The notes under the pieces are model-generated. The model was not told where the DNA came from. It saw only the letters and a program-made list of their open reading frames with translations, and searched no databases. The translations under genes and the position numbers were made by a program. Of a DNA stretch of 64,000 bases, positions 13,097-27,200 are shown piece after piece (the first letter of the stretch is position 1; every line of letters starts with the position of its first letter). Source of the DNA: Plasmopara viticola (lineage: Eukaryota > Oomycota > Peronosporomycetes > Peronosporales > Peronosporaceae); the NCBI GenBank assembly GCA_001695595.3, contig MBPM02000004.1, positions 1,736,001-1,800,000 of the forward strand. Reading direction: 5' to 3'.

Positions 13097-13297
13097 GGCT
13101 GGGATAGAAATGTTATAGTTCTTTTAGAAATGAGGGCTTGTTTTCCGTTTCCGTTTGCCTTTGATACCATAGCTCGATGTGAGATAAGTCTTTAATTTAA
13201 AAGAAAGATTGGGTATTTAAGAATTTAAAAGCCTGCTTTTGAGCATGCTAGAAAGACGAATTTTGTTGTTTTAATTATTGAGACCAACTGGGGGCTT
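13097..13297. other. 3' flank of the FHA-CHAT-NTPase gene
   Basis: There are two hundred bases between the stop and a retroposon insertion. It includes the 13-bp target sequence CAACTGGGGGCTT at 13285-13297. No gene is seen. Confidence 0.5.
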
Positions 13298-13621
13298 AGC
13301 TTGGAAAAGGTTGGGGTGACGCCCTCCTTCCAAGCGCGGGGGCTAAATGCTCGCGCGCTTCGGGCAGGTGCTCTCGGGCATCTGCAGGTCTCTAACGAGT
13401 CTCACCCTCGATGCGACGGTCTCCAGCACCGGGCGCCACCTGGGCTCTTACCAAGTCAGAGATAAACAATTTAATGGAAGACCCTCACGACCTCGGTGCT
13501 GGCTGCACTGCCCGCCGAACGAGACCCGACGTATGCGGACACCACTCTATGCCGTGGACTAGCCAGACTGAGCCTTGCACGTGCATAACTTGGCAACGCG
13601 ATAACGTAATACAATACAATA
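13298..13621 (+). mobile_element. SINE-like retroposon, copy 3, with 13-bp target duplication
   Basis: This is a full-length copy in plus orientation, 200 bp downstream of the FHA-CHAT-NTPase stop. The 13-mer CAACTGGGGGCTT flanks it on both sides (13285-13297 and 13622-13634). The body is nearly identical to copy 2, apart from point changes and small indels, and the 3' end is again an ATACA-type tail. It could lie within or near the polyadenylation region of the upstream gene. Confidence 0.83.
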
Positions 13622-14444
13622 CAACTGGGGGCTTTATAACCCGAGAGGTGGCTATTTTTAGAGCTTTAGTTTCAGCTGATCTTGAGGGTGATTGGAGGAG
13701 GCAATGTGAACTACTAGTCCGTCACCACATCAAAAGCATATTTTTATCAGTTCCCACGTCACCTTCGCCACCGGTAGTGGCCGTTGGTCAGCAACGGCGT
13801 CTGGATGCCACAAAAGTTGCACAGTGGGAGCGAATTGTCGCGGCTGCTCGTCGAGGTCGTAATTCAAGCAGCTGTCTTAATTGATGATAGTGTGAGAGTG
13901 CTACTTGCTACGTATCTGATGTCACATGAGTTGCCCATGCTCGCGAGACAGTCGAAGCTGCTCGTCTCCCGCAGTGAGAGTTTGGAGAGAACAAAAAATG
14001 TCGATGGGGATATACGTACAGATTGAGCTCAAGGTCAGCGACGCTCCCAACCACCCGAAGACACTACATCTGGCGATCTTGAGTTGCACCTAAGTTGATC
14101 GTCAGATGTACTTAAGAAAAATGTTTAAAGTGTAGGCATTCTCGATGCTTTATAGGTTAATATTCGTCATCTACGCGAAGGAACAAGAGATGGTTGCGGC
14201 GATTGCATCTGCTGAAGCTCTCGCTGCATTTGTGGTGTCGACATTCAGGCCGAAACACGAAAGCGCTCGGTTGGCTCGCGTATGCATCGACGTATGAATG
14301 TTACGGAATTATTCAGTGACAAGTGATGCCGAAGAGAGAAATGTGGATAGAGGAACAGTGACTTGTATCTTTCGCCGCAATCGACACTTGAGCCGACCTT
14401 TTCCTAAGATGATCTCAGACCAACTGTAACACAGTCGCCGAGGC

Positions 14445-14900
14445 TGATTGAGGTCAGCCGTCGAATGAGGCTGAGGCACGGCGAGCGAGGCGAAGTCGAT
14501 GAAGGAGAAGAAGTGTTCATTGCTCAAAGCCAATTGAGAAGTGATATCAGATGAAGAGCGCTTACGACTTACTTTCTTGCTACAGCCTAGCTGGTGGCTC
14601 TCATTCATCTACCACTACCATCTCAAATGCTATCATTCTTCTTAATTCCATCTGGCTTTTTACACATCTTGGATTCCTTTAAGCCAATAAGATCTCTAGG
14701 TTCCCAACGATTATGCGACATCTGAAACTTTCTTCTGGTCCGAAATTGTAAAGTCGCCTGTACCGATGGACTGTACAATTGCATATGTATTTTGGGTGAC
14801 GTAAAAGCAAAACTACCAGTGACGATATTTACGTCACATCAATTGGGTGTCGCACTGCTAAGCACGCATTTCTTCATGCGCGGTCGGATCAAAATGAAAG
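14445..14900. repeat. Diverged dispersed repeat, copy 1
   Basis: The segment running from GGCTGAGGCACGGCGAGCGA to the TTTACGTCACATCA stretch recurs in the same order and orientation at 15135-15580, with point changes and small indels. Landmarks shared by both are TTGCTACAGCCTA, CATCTGGCTTTTTACACATC, GACATCTGAAACTTT and a TGACG-rich end. A third, more eroded copy lies at 30005-30335. It is probably a relic of a retrotransposon (LTR or internal part); I cannot say which. Confidence 0.6.
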
Positions 14901-15134
14901 CAAAAGCCTCGTTTATCGAGCAAGGAAGTCGTCTTCGTCAACGACATGCTAAGAGTTCCTTTCGTTCGCAGCGCACATTAAGAAAATGATCATTGATGGT
15001 ATGGTATACCGACTGATGGTAGCGAGTGCTCTACGTGGAGGTTTCGCGTCTCTCAACATGTCATGATGCTGGTATAGATCAGCAATTATAAGTAAGCAAG
15101 CGGTGATGCATCTAATGTAGCACGGTGACTTATT

Positions 15135-15580
15135 GAACGTCGGTCGTCGAACAAGGCTGAGGTGCGGCGAGCGAGGTGAAGTCGGTGAAGGAGTCCGAGT
15201 GTTTGTTGCTTAAAGTTACTTATGAAGTGATAGTAAATAGAGAGTTCTGACGATTTATTTTCTTGCTACAGCCTAATGGGTAGATCTCAGCTATCTAGTG
15301 CTACCATAAAAGAGGCCATTACTCTTTTTTACTTCATCTGGCTTTTTACACATCCCATATTATTTTCAGTATGGCCCAATGATCATGGGACATCTGAAAC
15401 TTTTTTTCGGGTCTAAGACTGCATCGTCGCCTATTCCTATGGATAACAGGAAATAATCCATTAGTATGGATAATATAAATGCATATTTATTTCGGAACTA
15501 TTCAATTATACTACGCAGTAGCCTTTAACGGCAAACCTGCCGGTGACGACAGTTACGTCACACCAAATCCATTCCAATGC
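15135..15580. repeat. Diverged dispersed repeat, copy 2
   Basis: This is a direct repeat of the 14445-14900 segment, starting about 690 bp downstream of it. The shared landmarks occur in the same order. The spacing between the two drifts from 686 bp at the start to 724 bp at the end through indels, so the copies are old. Confidence 0.6.
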
Positions 15581-18500
15581 CGCAGGTACATTCGTCATCA
15601 TCCTCATTTTCAGTATTCTGTGTACTTAACAATCTCGTGGCTGACCTTATGCGTCATCACGATCCAAGCGAGACCCAAAAGATCTTCTTGTGAAGCCGCT
15701 CAAAGATTGTGCTTTACAAAATGGTGCACACGGAAGTACAAACATTACTTTGAGGAAAAACAAATGGCATCATAAATCAGTCGAACGATCAAAATTCTAA
15801 CTGTGCTGATACATCATCTCGATAGTCAGAAGCTCAAAGGTGAAAACTTCCGTTGACGATGGAAAAATGAGAATACAAGCACAAGTGGATTACCGGCAAA
15901 AAGACATCCCATTATACTCCACACAAGATGCCTGATGTGCACTACACGCACAACAATCTACAGCAGTGCAACCAATGTACAATGCGCAAGACTAGCTGAA
16001 GTTCGAAGGTGACTTTGTAATCAATTTTCAGCAATGATTGCTGAGATGCTGCAGACGAAAAAGATAAGCATCACCACGTCTGCAAACTCCTGGGCAAAAA
16101 ACGTGAAAAAGAGCAGACGAATTCTTTCATCAGCTGTAGCCGACGTACATGGTGTTGCCGATCATGAGCGTCTCCTTCTTGTTTGCAGAACTAATCAAGG
16201 ATATGATATAGTCAGGGCCAACAAATTCTTAACCGGCATTGATTGCAACAAAAGCAGAGGGTTTACTACAGCATTTAGAGATAAAAAGCGGTGCATTTTC
16301 CTGAGCTATCTCAGTATCTAAAAAGCGCTACACGAAGAGCTGGATTTTTGAGGCAAGTTAAAACAAAGGAGAGAAACATTTACTGTTAATAGAAAAGCCT
16401 TTTCTGATTTAGCAAAAAATGCTTTCCATCAAAATTAGCAAATCGCCGAAATTTTAGCTTAAACTAAGTACAGTCGCCAGTGACGGTACGAATCAGGAGA
16501 CGGAGTTTGATGATAAAGAAGTTATAGAAAAACATATGTGACAAGATCACATTGCATAAAAATATTAAAAAGCGTAGACCATCCTAAAAAAAATATTGAT
16601 GTTACTTGATGTGCGACAATACAAAGCGCTAGTTGAAAAGGCAGCTTCCACTGAGCGGTGCCAAAGCAACATCATATTGCTGGCAACGATAACGACCAGA
16701 TAGTATATAAAGACGGCTGCCCGTAATTTAATCCTGCGTACGATGGTTTTGAGGTTTGCGAGCAGCTAATGCTTGAAAGCATGTCCCATTTACAAGTACG
16801 ATAAGTACGATAATGTTGCACTTTGTGGATGCAACAACACCGAAGACGACGTCGGTAGACGCTTTGAATTAACAGCTTAAGTCGTGTATAAGCCAACAAT
16901 AGCACCAAAGAAATTTAAGCAGATGCAACATGACCGCTGGAAAAAACTTGCAGCCGAATTTACAAAATCACAGAATGTTCGAATTGGAAGGGGTTAGTAC
17001 ACTTTGTATAATTACCATATTCGTTATTTTGGTTCTCCTCTTACAAATTGTTTAAAAGCAGCTTGCTTTTTTTCATCCTCTTGACGATCGTGATCCTGCA
17101 ATACGACCGAGACTGAGCCCTCGTAGTCCCCATTTAGGTATCGTTTCTACACGCTATCAACATGTTTAAATCATGAGCTTGCAAAATTTTGTCCGTTGCA
17201 GCGTAGCGATTAGGCTGATGCGCGACGAGATTGCATCTATTTGAGCAACACACGATAGATAAGCTGAAAATAAAGTAAAGCCGAGTGCCGAACAATTAGC
17301 ACTACAATAGCAGTCCGGATCGAATAAACATTTATTACTTTAGTGAATCAACTATCAGTGTTCAGGCTGCCATCACACCACTTACAGAAATGAAAGGTTA
17401 ATCAGTGTTTTCAGCTTTGTTTTTAAGCGTCTAAACCATGTACATAGACGATTGCTGTCGTGTCTGCTACGAGAGTCACGTAAAGTGTGGAGATGCGTGT
17501 CGTTATATCATTCTGGATGAGCCATACAATGACAAAATTATCTTTGGGGAACGCATTGGTCTGAATTTGTGATACGAGTGAATGTAATATCAGTCTGTCG
17601 TGGAAACAATGCTGCACCAATCATAGAGCTTTCCCTCCTCGAGCTATCAAAATGCTATCCGAAGGGTAAACACATGTTTTAATATTGTCATGGCATTATT
17701 GGAACAAGCAGTGACGACTTTGCACCTTAGACAGCCATTTACACTGAGCGGTCTCCGCTCCAATAATTGCGCGAAATCGTCTAGTTCTCTTTAGTCAAAC
17801 GAATTACATCCTGGCATCACTCGGGCTTAGTATCTTTTCGATCAAATAGCAAAGTCAGCCGTCATCAAAAAGTGGCATGCGTGGGCCGCGAAAGTTGTAG
17901 CTCTTAATGTATCGCAATAGTGGCAACCCAAAAAATAAAGGGTATCCTGGTCGCGATAAAAAAACGTATTTCAAAAAAAACAAAGAATAAATCGCAATAA
18001 TGCGCAGTACGTGCACTAGAGCGCATAAAGCATCGAACTGCGTGTAAAGCATAACAGGGTGATGTATCTTTGCGGGCAATGATGGAATTACTTTACAGCC
18101 ACGCAAAAAAATTCTCCGGTTTAATTAAGGAGAAATGTAGAACCAAGTGAAAAGTGCCCAAAAATCACTACAAGCGAAAAATCTGAAAATGATAGGTGCC
18201 AGTCAGCAAATAAAATTGGACTATAACAAACTGTCATGCTTATCGATACATTATGCTGAAGCTTGTATCTGCAAAAGTTGAGAGTTGTCGTTGCAGGTAA
18301 AAGCGCATCATTATTCGACATTGTCCCAGAGTGCCATTAGTTGAATACAAAGTGTATCGTTGTTGGCTGTTGTTATTAAGCCATACACAACGTCAAAAAT
18401 TGGAATGAGCGGGAAAGCACCATAATATGATTGTCGATCATTTGAAGCAGTCAAACCGGCACGAAAAATTGATCGTTCTTAACAAATAGTAGTGGCGAAG

Positions 18501-21500
18501 ATCTGTTTAAGTGGGAAAGAAAAATGCGCTTGGTCGTCTAACAATCCTACATATATAGGCGTTCCAGATTTGATAGTAATCGTGAGCACCACAATAGGGC
18601 AGCCAATCTTGTATCGAAATTTTTAGCCGTTAAATTGAAGTCTTAGCGAAAGATGTAAAATTCCGGGGAAAATTTTGAGCTGAAGCCATACGTTTCTTAT
18701 GTATACAAGAGATCATGCGTCCAAGCCGAAGTTGAGAGCTTAATTGCCAGATGGGGAAAAATTGACAACAATCCTCTGAAAAGTCCTCATTGTAACAGTT
18801 GTTAGTTGTAAGCGGCGTGCCTGACGATGAAACTGAAAAGCTCCGGCTGCTGTATTGCAAAAAAAAACTCAATTTAGTTAGATTTTTGAATTCGGTCGAA
18901 ACAAAGTGATCTAGTACTTTTGGTGAATTGAGATAATCATGACTAAGCTCTGCTAACTCCTGTGGGGACCTGTAACAAAAATAAAGAGTTTTGTGTTGCT
19001 GTCTTTAAAGCCTAAAACAATTCTTTGAAGAGAATTCAACTATAGGCGCATCTTGGTCAAATTTTGAATCGGAATCATGCTCTCAAGGAACCGTACTAAA
19101 GTCAGTTCAAGCTTTAAGAACGTCCTGACAGTATACGCAAGTGTGGAGTGACGCCCCGCATCGCACGTTTCCACAAAAAACATGAGGGAATGTGTGCGCA
19201 GCGCTTGTGCTCGTCCAGGAAATCATTGTGGGCTGTGGGCTGTACAAGAGCGCTGCAAAATGCTCAAACTGGTACTGAATGTCCTCACTTTGCAGAAGCC
19301 ACGGTGGACAGTTCAATGTCGTCTTAATGTGAACAGTTTTAACAGATGACGCCAAGAATTTGACTAACGTGGTCACCAAGACCTAGTCTCTAGCGTAATA
19401 AGTGATACGATGAGCAAACAAAAGTATAGCTGTAAAAATTACGCTTAGGAGGCAGTAGTCGATTCTGTTTTTTAAGTTGGTGCCTTGTATTATTGTGCTA
19501 AACGGCTTTTGAGACGCCGAAATTCTTATAAAGGCTAAACTACTCACTAAGTCGAAACGTTCTAGCCTCCCATCTACAAATTGTACAGGGGAGCGCCGGG
19601 ATTAATCGAGTTCTAGAATCATAGTGCTCCCACAAACACTTGATATCAAATAACAGGCTAATTTGTTACTGTGTGAATCAAAGCTAAAAAAATATGAGGC
19701 GGTCGCTGAATAGAATCAGACCATAAATCGCGTGAATTGAAATTTACCAAGAGCCAAGCTGCGCCGCTATGAACAAATACCGATTGTTCAGGATGGGTAG
19801 TTAGTGTTTTGCTGCGTGGAATTTTGGAGATTGTGAAAGAGGTGAAGCCCGGTGTAAGCAAGTGTGATGCCGGTATTAATTTGTTTGCTAGTTAGCCCAG
19901 TAATACAATCATTAAAATTCACCATGTTCATGAAGTAATCATTTCTTTCTGATGGCAAGAAACTAGTAGGCTTGATTATTAAACTACGACGACTAGATCA
20001 AGCAAAAAATGATCTAAGTACATCTCTCGGCTAGGCCAATTAAAACCGTTTGTGTTAGACATATAGGTCTAAGGGTGAAGTTTGGAGTAGGAAAGCTTCA
20101 GATAGTTATTAAAACTGTGAAAAAAGTCGTATTGCGCAAAATATTTAGCTCAACAGCTGGAACTAAGCAGCCCCAGTTAGCGGTCTTTGAGGAGAGATAT
20201 CGCGAATCTTCATTTGTCAAAATCATTTCCTTTTACGGGTAAAGATAGAACTTCAGCGTCATTATGTGGAAAGCTCAACTCTAAGCATATAAAGCCAAAA
20301 CACTTCAACAGCCTCTGGCAATATTGATTTGCCTTATCGAAGTAAGCGCTGCTTATGTTGCTATTTGGACTCGTAGGACGAAAAAAGCGAAGGCATTTTT
20401 GATGTCGTAGATATGCTTCGTAAGTGCAGGATTATAAGACTGACAATCGGTACTCCGCTCGAGCAAGAGGTCTGCCTTCTCACAAATGCACCATTTACTT
20501 TGCACAAGATCAGGCTTCTGTTATTTTTGTAACGAGCCTTTAATAGTAAATCTCATCGCGTTGCTAGATATTGGCATGACCAATTCACGCTTATACTCTA
20601 TTGGCCTTAAGGTGATACGTTACAAAAGGGAAAGTTCAGTCATTTGTCTACGCAAATATCAAGAGGCGGCAAAAATAGTCAGCCAAATGTTAAATGCTAA
20701 GACGCTTTGATCACAATTGAAAAAAAATGTTCGTCTTTGCGACAGTCACTTTTAGGTAGCCGATTCTTCTATCCTTATTAAAGATGACACACTTCAACTT
20801 GACAAACTGACAACGACTCGCAGTAAGGCCAGCCATTTTCAATGGGCACCGATTTCGATGCCAATTGCCCAAGTACAAGCAAAAGCGGCTATTCTCTTCG
20901 AGCTTGATCGGCTATTTTCAATCCAATTCTGTGGAAATTACTAACATCAATTACGATGTTAAGCAGTGTGATGGCCTAGTTCAAACCCAGCAGGTTTTGA
21001 GGCCAAATATTCATAGCCCGACATGGCTTAATGATGTATTTCCAGAAATATACAGCGACATTTGATGTGAAAAGCCGTTCTTTGACAGACGATACAATTT
21101 ATTTAAAAAGTACTCCGCCATACCTAAATGATCCCGAGCATGTTACTTTGGATACTCCGTTGGTTGAGCTGATGACTCGGAGAGAGCTTTTTAAGCATGT
21201 CAATTTAATCCTAAATTTCGCAATCGATCCGTTGGTCACTATAGAGGCTGACCAGGAATCAATACCAGGAATCAATACCAGGAATGATGTCATCATATAC
21301 AGCTCTACGAGATGAAAAACAATCATAAATAGTGCAGTCATCGACTTTATGTGGACGTCATACCATATCAACATGTTAGCGAGAGCCGTATTGCGAAAAA
21401 GCCGCAATTCGTGACCACAATCAGAAAAAGTTGACTAAAGCTGGAAGCCGGGTTATTAGACGGGCAACTCTTGATTTAGAAGCAACTAAAAATTTATAGA

Positions 21501-22737
21501 AAAGGTGTCATAATAATCTACTGATAGGGTGCTTTCGTCAGTTCATCGAGCAAATTTGTCAGATGCTTGTGGCAGATCACGAGGGTACAGGATCCACAAA
21601 GGGTGGAATTTGAACGCTCAACCGGCGTGGAGGAAGCGATTTGAGTGCGCTTCAGCGGAGCGAATCATCGCATGTTCGGGTGTCGATTGCGACGAGGTAG
21701 TATTCGGTTATGTAGTAGGTGCAAGCCCAGAGTCACGTGGAGTTGTCGCATACTGAAGTTGCCGCATTTTCGACTAATGTCCAAGTGAGAAGATTTGTGG
21801 AAGGACTCCAATGAGGCAAGCTCGGCTTAGCTTGCGGCGGGAATTGAGTCCGTAGGAGTTTTACTCTGGGTGCAGTAAGCTTTCTTCTTTATCTCTTCGT
21901 ATATGTGGTTTGTTAATTCTTTTCGAGCTTACCATGTAAAGCTCGTGAATAAATAGAAGCTCAAATTTGATTGAAGTCTGCGCGGGTGACAGACCGAAAT
22001 TAAATATCAAATGCAAGCTTAAGAAAACTTTTAGCACAAAGGCGCGAGAGCTTTAGTTGTAAGGCTTGCAACGCTAATTCTATTTCAGTTCCGTTTTATT
22101 GCGGCTGCAGTCTTCAATATAGGAAATAAGCCTGTAAATCGATTCTTCCGCCCTCTCATTCGCAATGCAATAAACACTAGGTATCAGAAACGGAGTTTAA
22201 ATTCCGGGAAAGACGCGTACTAAGCGGTATATTAAAAACAAATGGCGTAAGCACAGAGTGCAGAGCGCAGGTTTGGCAGTCAAGGCCACGAGGTTGGAGT
22301 TGAGAGATGGCGGACTCGTTGAGGCGAAGTCGGCGTACCGAAAACAACTCGAGACGGCCGGAGGCAGTCACTGGTGGAAAGTGCGAGTGGACGACGTATA
22401 AACACGTCGTCTCGAGGCTGCTTCTATTTGTGCTTTTGGAGGGCGGGAGACAAATTGAGAATCGTGCCACGAAAGCTGGTGAATGAGACATGATAAAGAC
22501 CTCGAAAGTGACCATAGAGCCAAGTGAAGCTGTATCAGTACTTTAAGACGTAATCGGATAGAGTCGAATGAATCTTCGATTGAAAGTGTTGCCTTCGACT
22601 TGCGAAAGCAAACAACAAATCCATAGAAGAGACGAAATGAATCAACAAGAGTTACCAGAAGTGAGAGCTAAAATATGAGTTTTCTCACATTTTCATACTT
22701 ACCACTACCTTTTAATACATTTACTCAAAAAACCCGT

Positions 22738-24149
22738 ATGCCTTGCAAAGTGGGAGAAAGGGCAGCCAGCCCCAAAAAAGTCCCAACACCCACTTTACAA
22801 AACCTGATGGCAGCCGTGGACGCGAAGCTCCGCATGAGCGGCTTTAAGCGAATTCTTGTCCGACTGGACGAGAGTACACGTCGCAAGTACTGTTGCCGTG
22901 CACTTGAGGATGATCTGCAACGTGTAAAGCTTCAGGTACAATCGTGTGCGGCCGCCATGGATGAAGCGAAGCAGGTGGAGGACGCCACGTGCAAGCTCCA
23001 TGCCAGTCAACGGGCGGCAGTGTCGAGCAAGATGTTACTCGAGCTAGAATCCCTTCAGCAACAACTTGAGACAACGACAAGGAAGCTCGTGGCACAGAGG
23101 GGTACGCTCAATGGGGCAAAAGAGCGTCTTCAAGTCAAGGAGGAAGCCAAAGCTTCAGAGACGGTCATGCCCATGGATGCCAAGACGCTGGCACGGCAAA
23201 TCCTGGTGACCCAGGAGGTAGACGTGGCAGTGACTCAGATGCGACAGTTGGAGAAAGTAATGCCTAGGATGGAGGACATGGACGAAAAGAAAGCAAAGTG
23301 GTGGAAGAAACACATTGTAGCCGTAGTGGCTCATTTCCGCGAGCTCATGCCAGGCGATAAGGAGGCCAAGTGGCCAATGAAGCTCCAAAAGGCGTTCAAG
23401 AAGATAAAAGCCAAGTACCCAGACCTTACAGAGTATCTACCGTACGTTTCACCACGACTTGTCGTCACTTGCAAGGCGTCAATTAACACAATTCTTTGTG
23501 TAGGAATCAACCCGAGCAAACTGCAGCCAAGCCAGACGTAGAGTCAGCGTTAAAGCACAAGAAGAAGCGGCCACTTGTCCAGCCAGCGAATGAAACGGCT
23601 GTGGCAAGCGACACTCCGACGTCTGGCCAGTCGAAACGAGTCAAAAGTCATGATCGATCGGCAGACGAAAAGCCCGAGGTCGTTGAAAAGGCGCAGGCTT
23701 TGCTGGTTCGCTGTTCGCGGGAGGTGCGGACGCTCCGTGACAAGTTTGAATTGGGCGCCTATGACGTGAATTTAAGTCGCATGGTGACGGTAGTGGACTC
23801 GCTGTGGCCAAACGTGGAACATTCAGACGTGGTTTCGCTCACGACGGCGCTGTTTACGTTGGTAGAGATTGTAGAAAAGGTGGTGAATCCGACAAAGCGT
23901 CGCGACCGTCTGGTGTGTCTGGAAAGCGTCCTGGGCGTCGTGTTAAACTCTTCCAAGCTGCAGCTGACAGCACGGCGAAAGACAATGGCGGAAGAGTATG
24001 CAAACAACTGCCGCCAGTCGCTGGAGCAATTGACTCGCCAGTCGGACAATCGTGAGCAATCGGCGCGCCAGGCAGTAGCACACAAGACGGCGCGAACAAA
24101 GGCAAAGACCGATAGTACGTGGCCTCAAACGCACGTCCGATTTGGCTAG
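22738..24149 (+). CDS. Coiled-coil protein of a local three-member family (two exons)
   Basis: Exon 1 is 22738-23441, the intron is 23442-23503 (62 bp, GTACGT...TGTGTAG), and exon 2 is 23504-24149, giving 449 residues. An in-frame ATG at 22675 would add 21 residues. Residues 33-125 (MSGFKRIL, then a STRRKYC helix and a long coiled coil) closely resemble the start of the protein encoded at 59353-60479 and more weakly the one at 57705-58634. The interrupted position (after EYLP) matches the intron of the 60-kb gene (after EYIK), and both are in phase 2. The second exon begins with a basic KHKKKRP stretch that could be a nuclear localisation signal and ends in a Gln/Arg-rich helical part. No catalytic motif is seen and the function is unknown. 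It converges with the SKI2-like gene, 52 bp away. Confidence 0.8.
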
Positions 24150-24201
24150 CAATACAACCGCTTTGATCTTGTGAGTGCCGTGGTCTGACGTCAGTAGTTC
24201 G

Positions 24202-27200
24202 CTAAGATAGATACAAACTGCTAGCAAATACAACGTCGCGCTTGATCGCTTCCGACGCAACTTCCATCTTGCGGTAGAGTTGCGGATCGCCAATCACACG
24301 AGCAGCGGTGCGTACTTCGCGACACACTTCGTCCAGACGAGTGATACAACGCACGATGGCACCTTCCTGGACATCGGTCAGCTCGCACAGTTGCTTAAAA
24401 GGCATGCCACGCGCCCACTCGTACACGACTTCCATAAGCCCAAAGTTGAGCACACTTTTGCAGTACTCGGTTGGGTCAATTTCCAACTGTTGCTCGAGCT
24501 GGATCAGACCAAGCGACTCGGCAATACTTTGAACCACTTCGCGAGCATCGTCTAACGTAGGAGTGAGCGTTGGTGCAGCCTGCGTCTTCTCCTGAAAGAT
24601 CAAAGTAGACAACACGGCCACGATTTCTTCCGGCTCAAGGTTCGCCAGCACGTTTTCAAAAATCATTTCAGTCAATACGAGCTCCTCACAAGTGTTGATT
24701 TCACACGCTACTCGACCTTTCACCTGCACGACGCCATCGTCCGATATGTATCCGAGGCGTTTCAGCACACTCAATCGTTGCTGAAAATCTGGAAAGAGTG
24801 AAAGGGAATCGTTTGACAATTCTTTCGTCATGCGCTCCAAGTACGCTTTGAGCTTAAAGATCTTTTCCACTTTCTTCATGACACGAGACATTGATGGCGA
24901 GTCGGTGGCACATGGATGACTAAGTACCATCGAGTACAATTGTTGCCACTGCGAATAGCCCGTTGCGACTTCGAGATCATTCACCTTCAAGTCACTGATC
25001 AAGTCAACGTACGGGATCGCTGCCTTCTGAGATCGAGCAGCGTCCGTTTCGAGCTGCGTGAGAAAATCAATGCTGCTAGCAAGCTCCTTTTTTGACGAAC
25101 TGGCCACGAGTGCCTTGCTGTTCACGCACGAGGCAAAGAAGGACGTCACACTCTCAACGCAGCTCTCTGGCACTTCCAAAATGGCATATTTCTTGCCCAA
25201 TAACGTGGCGGTTGATGGTGCAGTTAGCTCCGTACTTTCTTCCTTGCCACCTTGTCGTTTACTCATCCGTCCAAACATACACTCATCTCCAACATCTCTC
25301 TTGTTACGCAGTATTCGACCACTACCGGCAAGAGTGTGTGGATTTTTTGTGCCATCGGCCACTGTCTCGATCTTTGGCTCGTAGTCCTCAGGACACAGAG
25401 TAATCACCATAATTGACTTGAAGACTCCTTTGTGACTGGCATCAGGACCAATCGTGCTCTGAAGTTCAGTCTCGAACGAAAGTTTGGACCGAGCAATCCC
25501 CCCTTCACTCATGGCAGCAGTTGTACGTACCACCAGAGCCAACTGATCAGAAGGGAGGCCCTTGACATTCAAAAGAATGACTCGTCCAGGTGCAATGGCA
25601 TTCTTGGCAGCTTGGAGGTGATTCGCAAGCAACCACTTGGTCAGTTTCTTCTCGAGCTCGCGCTTGTCCCGTTTGAGTTGATAATACTCGTGCATCCGTG
25701 CTAGCTCGCCACTGGCATCAAGATGGGGATAATCCTCAACTAGCGAACGCTCGAGCTGTTGCAGCAATGCCTTGCCTTTTTGAATCAACTTTGGAATGTC
25801 TCTTGAGGCCAAGGCCTTCTGTGTGTGAAATTCCGAAAACGATCGCTTCATCATGTCTTCGACCGTCAGCACTTCCACTCGCAAGAGGTTTAAAATCATA
25901 TTGTACGTCAAACGAAATTGACTGGACAGCGACGTGGCTTTCCCTGCCAGCATTGTTCGCAACGACGTGGGCTCGGGTACAGTGTTCCAGCACGCAATGA
26001 TGACCGTACCGACCGAGTCCAATCCACGACGGCCTGCACGTCCAGCCATTTGCGTGTATTCTCCAGGCAAAAGATCACGAAAGGTCTTGCCATCGTGCTT
26101 ACGAATACCGTTGAAGACGACGGTACGCGCAGGCATGTTCACACCCATCGCGAACGTCTCTGTTGAAAACAAGACTTTGACAAGACCACGGCCAAAGAGG
26201 ATCTCGACCATCTCCTTGATGATCGGGAGCAGTCCACCGTGGTGCACACCAATGCCCCGCTTGAGCATCTCTTTCATCGTAAGCACCTGCGGCAATTCAC
26301 GATCCGATCCTTGCAATCGTTGGATGCTAGTCTCGAGAAAGAGGTGAATTTCCGACCGCTCGGACGGAGTGCTTAGATCGAGCTTGATCAATTTGCTCGC
26401 ACTCTCTTCGCACAGCCGTTTACTGAATGCAAACACCACGACAGGGAGTAATGACTTGTCTTTCAACGTGTTGATGAGCTTGGTCCAGTCCCCTTGATCC
26501 CCCCCGGATGTGCGAATGCTACGGGCATTGGCACTACTCCCGCCCCCACGCGCAACAGCTCGGCCACCCCGACCAGCAGTCTTGGCTTTCTCGGATGCTG
26601 GTAAAAGTTTGTCTCTAGCTGCACTATAAGCATTGGGTTGGTATCCACTAGTGGCATCAAAGAGTTTAAAAAGCTCTTTTCCAGCATAGAGAAAGTGTTG
26701 GAGCGGCACAGGACGTTTGTGCGTCGAGATCACGTGAATCTTTTGCTTCTTTGTTCGTCCAATCCAATCGGAAAACTCCAAGTGATTGGGTGTTGTCGCT
26801 GAGAGAAAGGCCATGCCAATGTGCTCAGGGAGCATAATGATCACTTCTTCCCACACCACACCGCGTTCACTGTCGTTAATGTAGTGAATCTCATCAAAAA
26901 TCACCCACTCAATATCGCGAATGAGATCCGCACCCCGATAAAGCATGGACCGCAAGATCTCCGTCGTCATCACAAGACAACTGGCATCTGGATTGATACT
27001 CACATCGCCTGTAATGAGCCCGACATTCTCTGGGCCAAATTTGGTCCGAAAGTCGCGGTACTTTTGATTCGACAACGCTTTAATCGGTGACGTATAGATC
27101 GTGCGTGTCATGTGTTTCTGGGACATGGCAATGGCGTATTCTGCAATCACAGTCTTCCCCGCAGACGTGTGAGCAGCGACAAACACGCACTCGTGACGCT

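Larger units (their letters stand above)
13635..22674. other. Nine-kilobase gene-poor stretch
   Basis: Apart from two copies of a diverged dispersed repeat (14445-14900 and 15135-15580), I see no gene. The longest frames are under 100 codons, overlap stops on all sides and show no family resemblance. Small oddities include a 13-bp unit repeated about two and a half times near 21255-21290. Confidence 0.6.

Noticed and set aside
16034..16321. 95-codon frame, possible small gene
   Set aside because: No motif, no splice partner, and its length is expected by chance in 9 kb of non-coding DNA.
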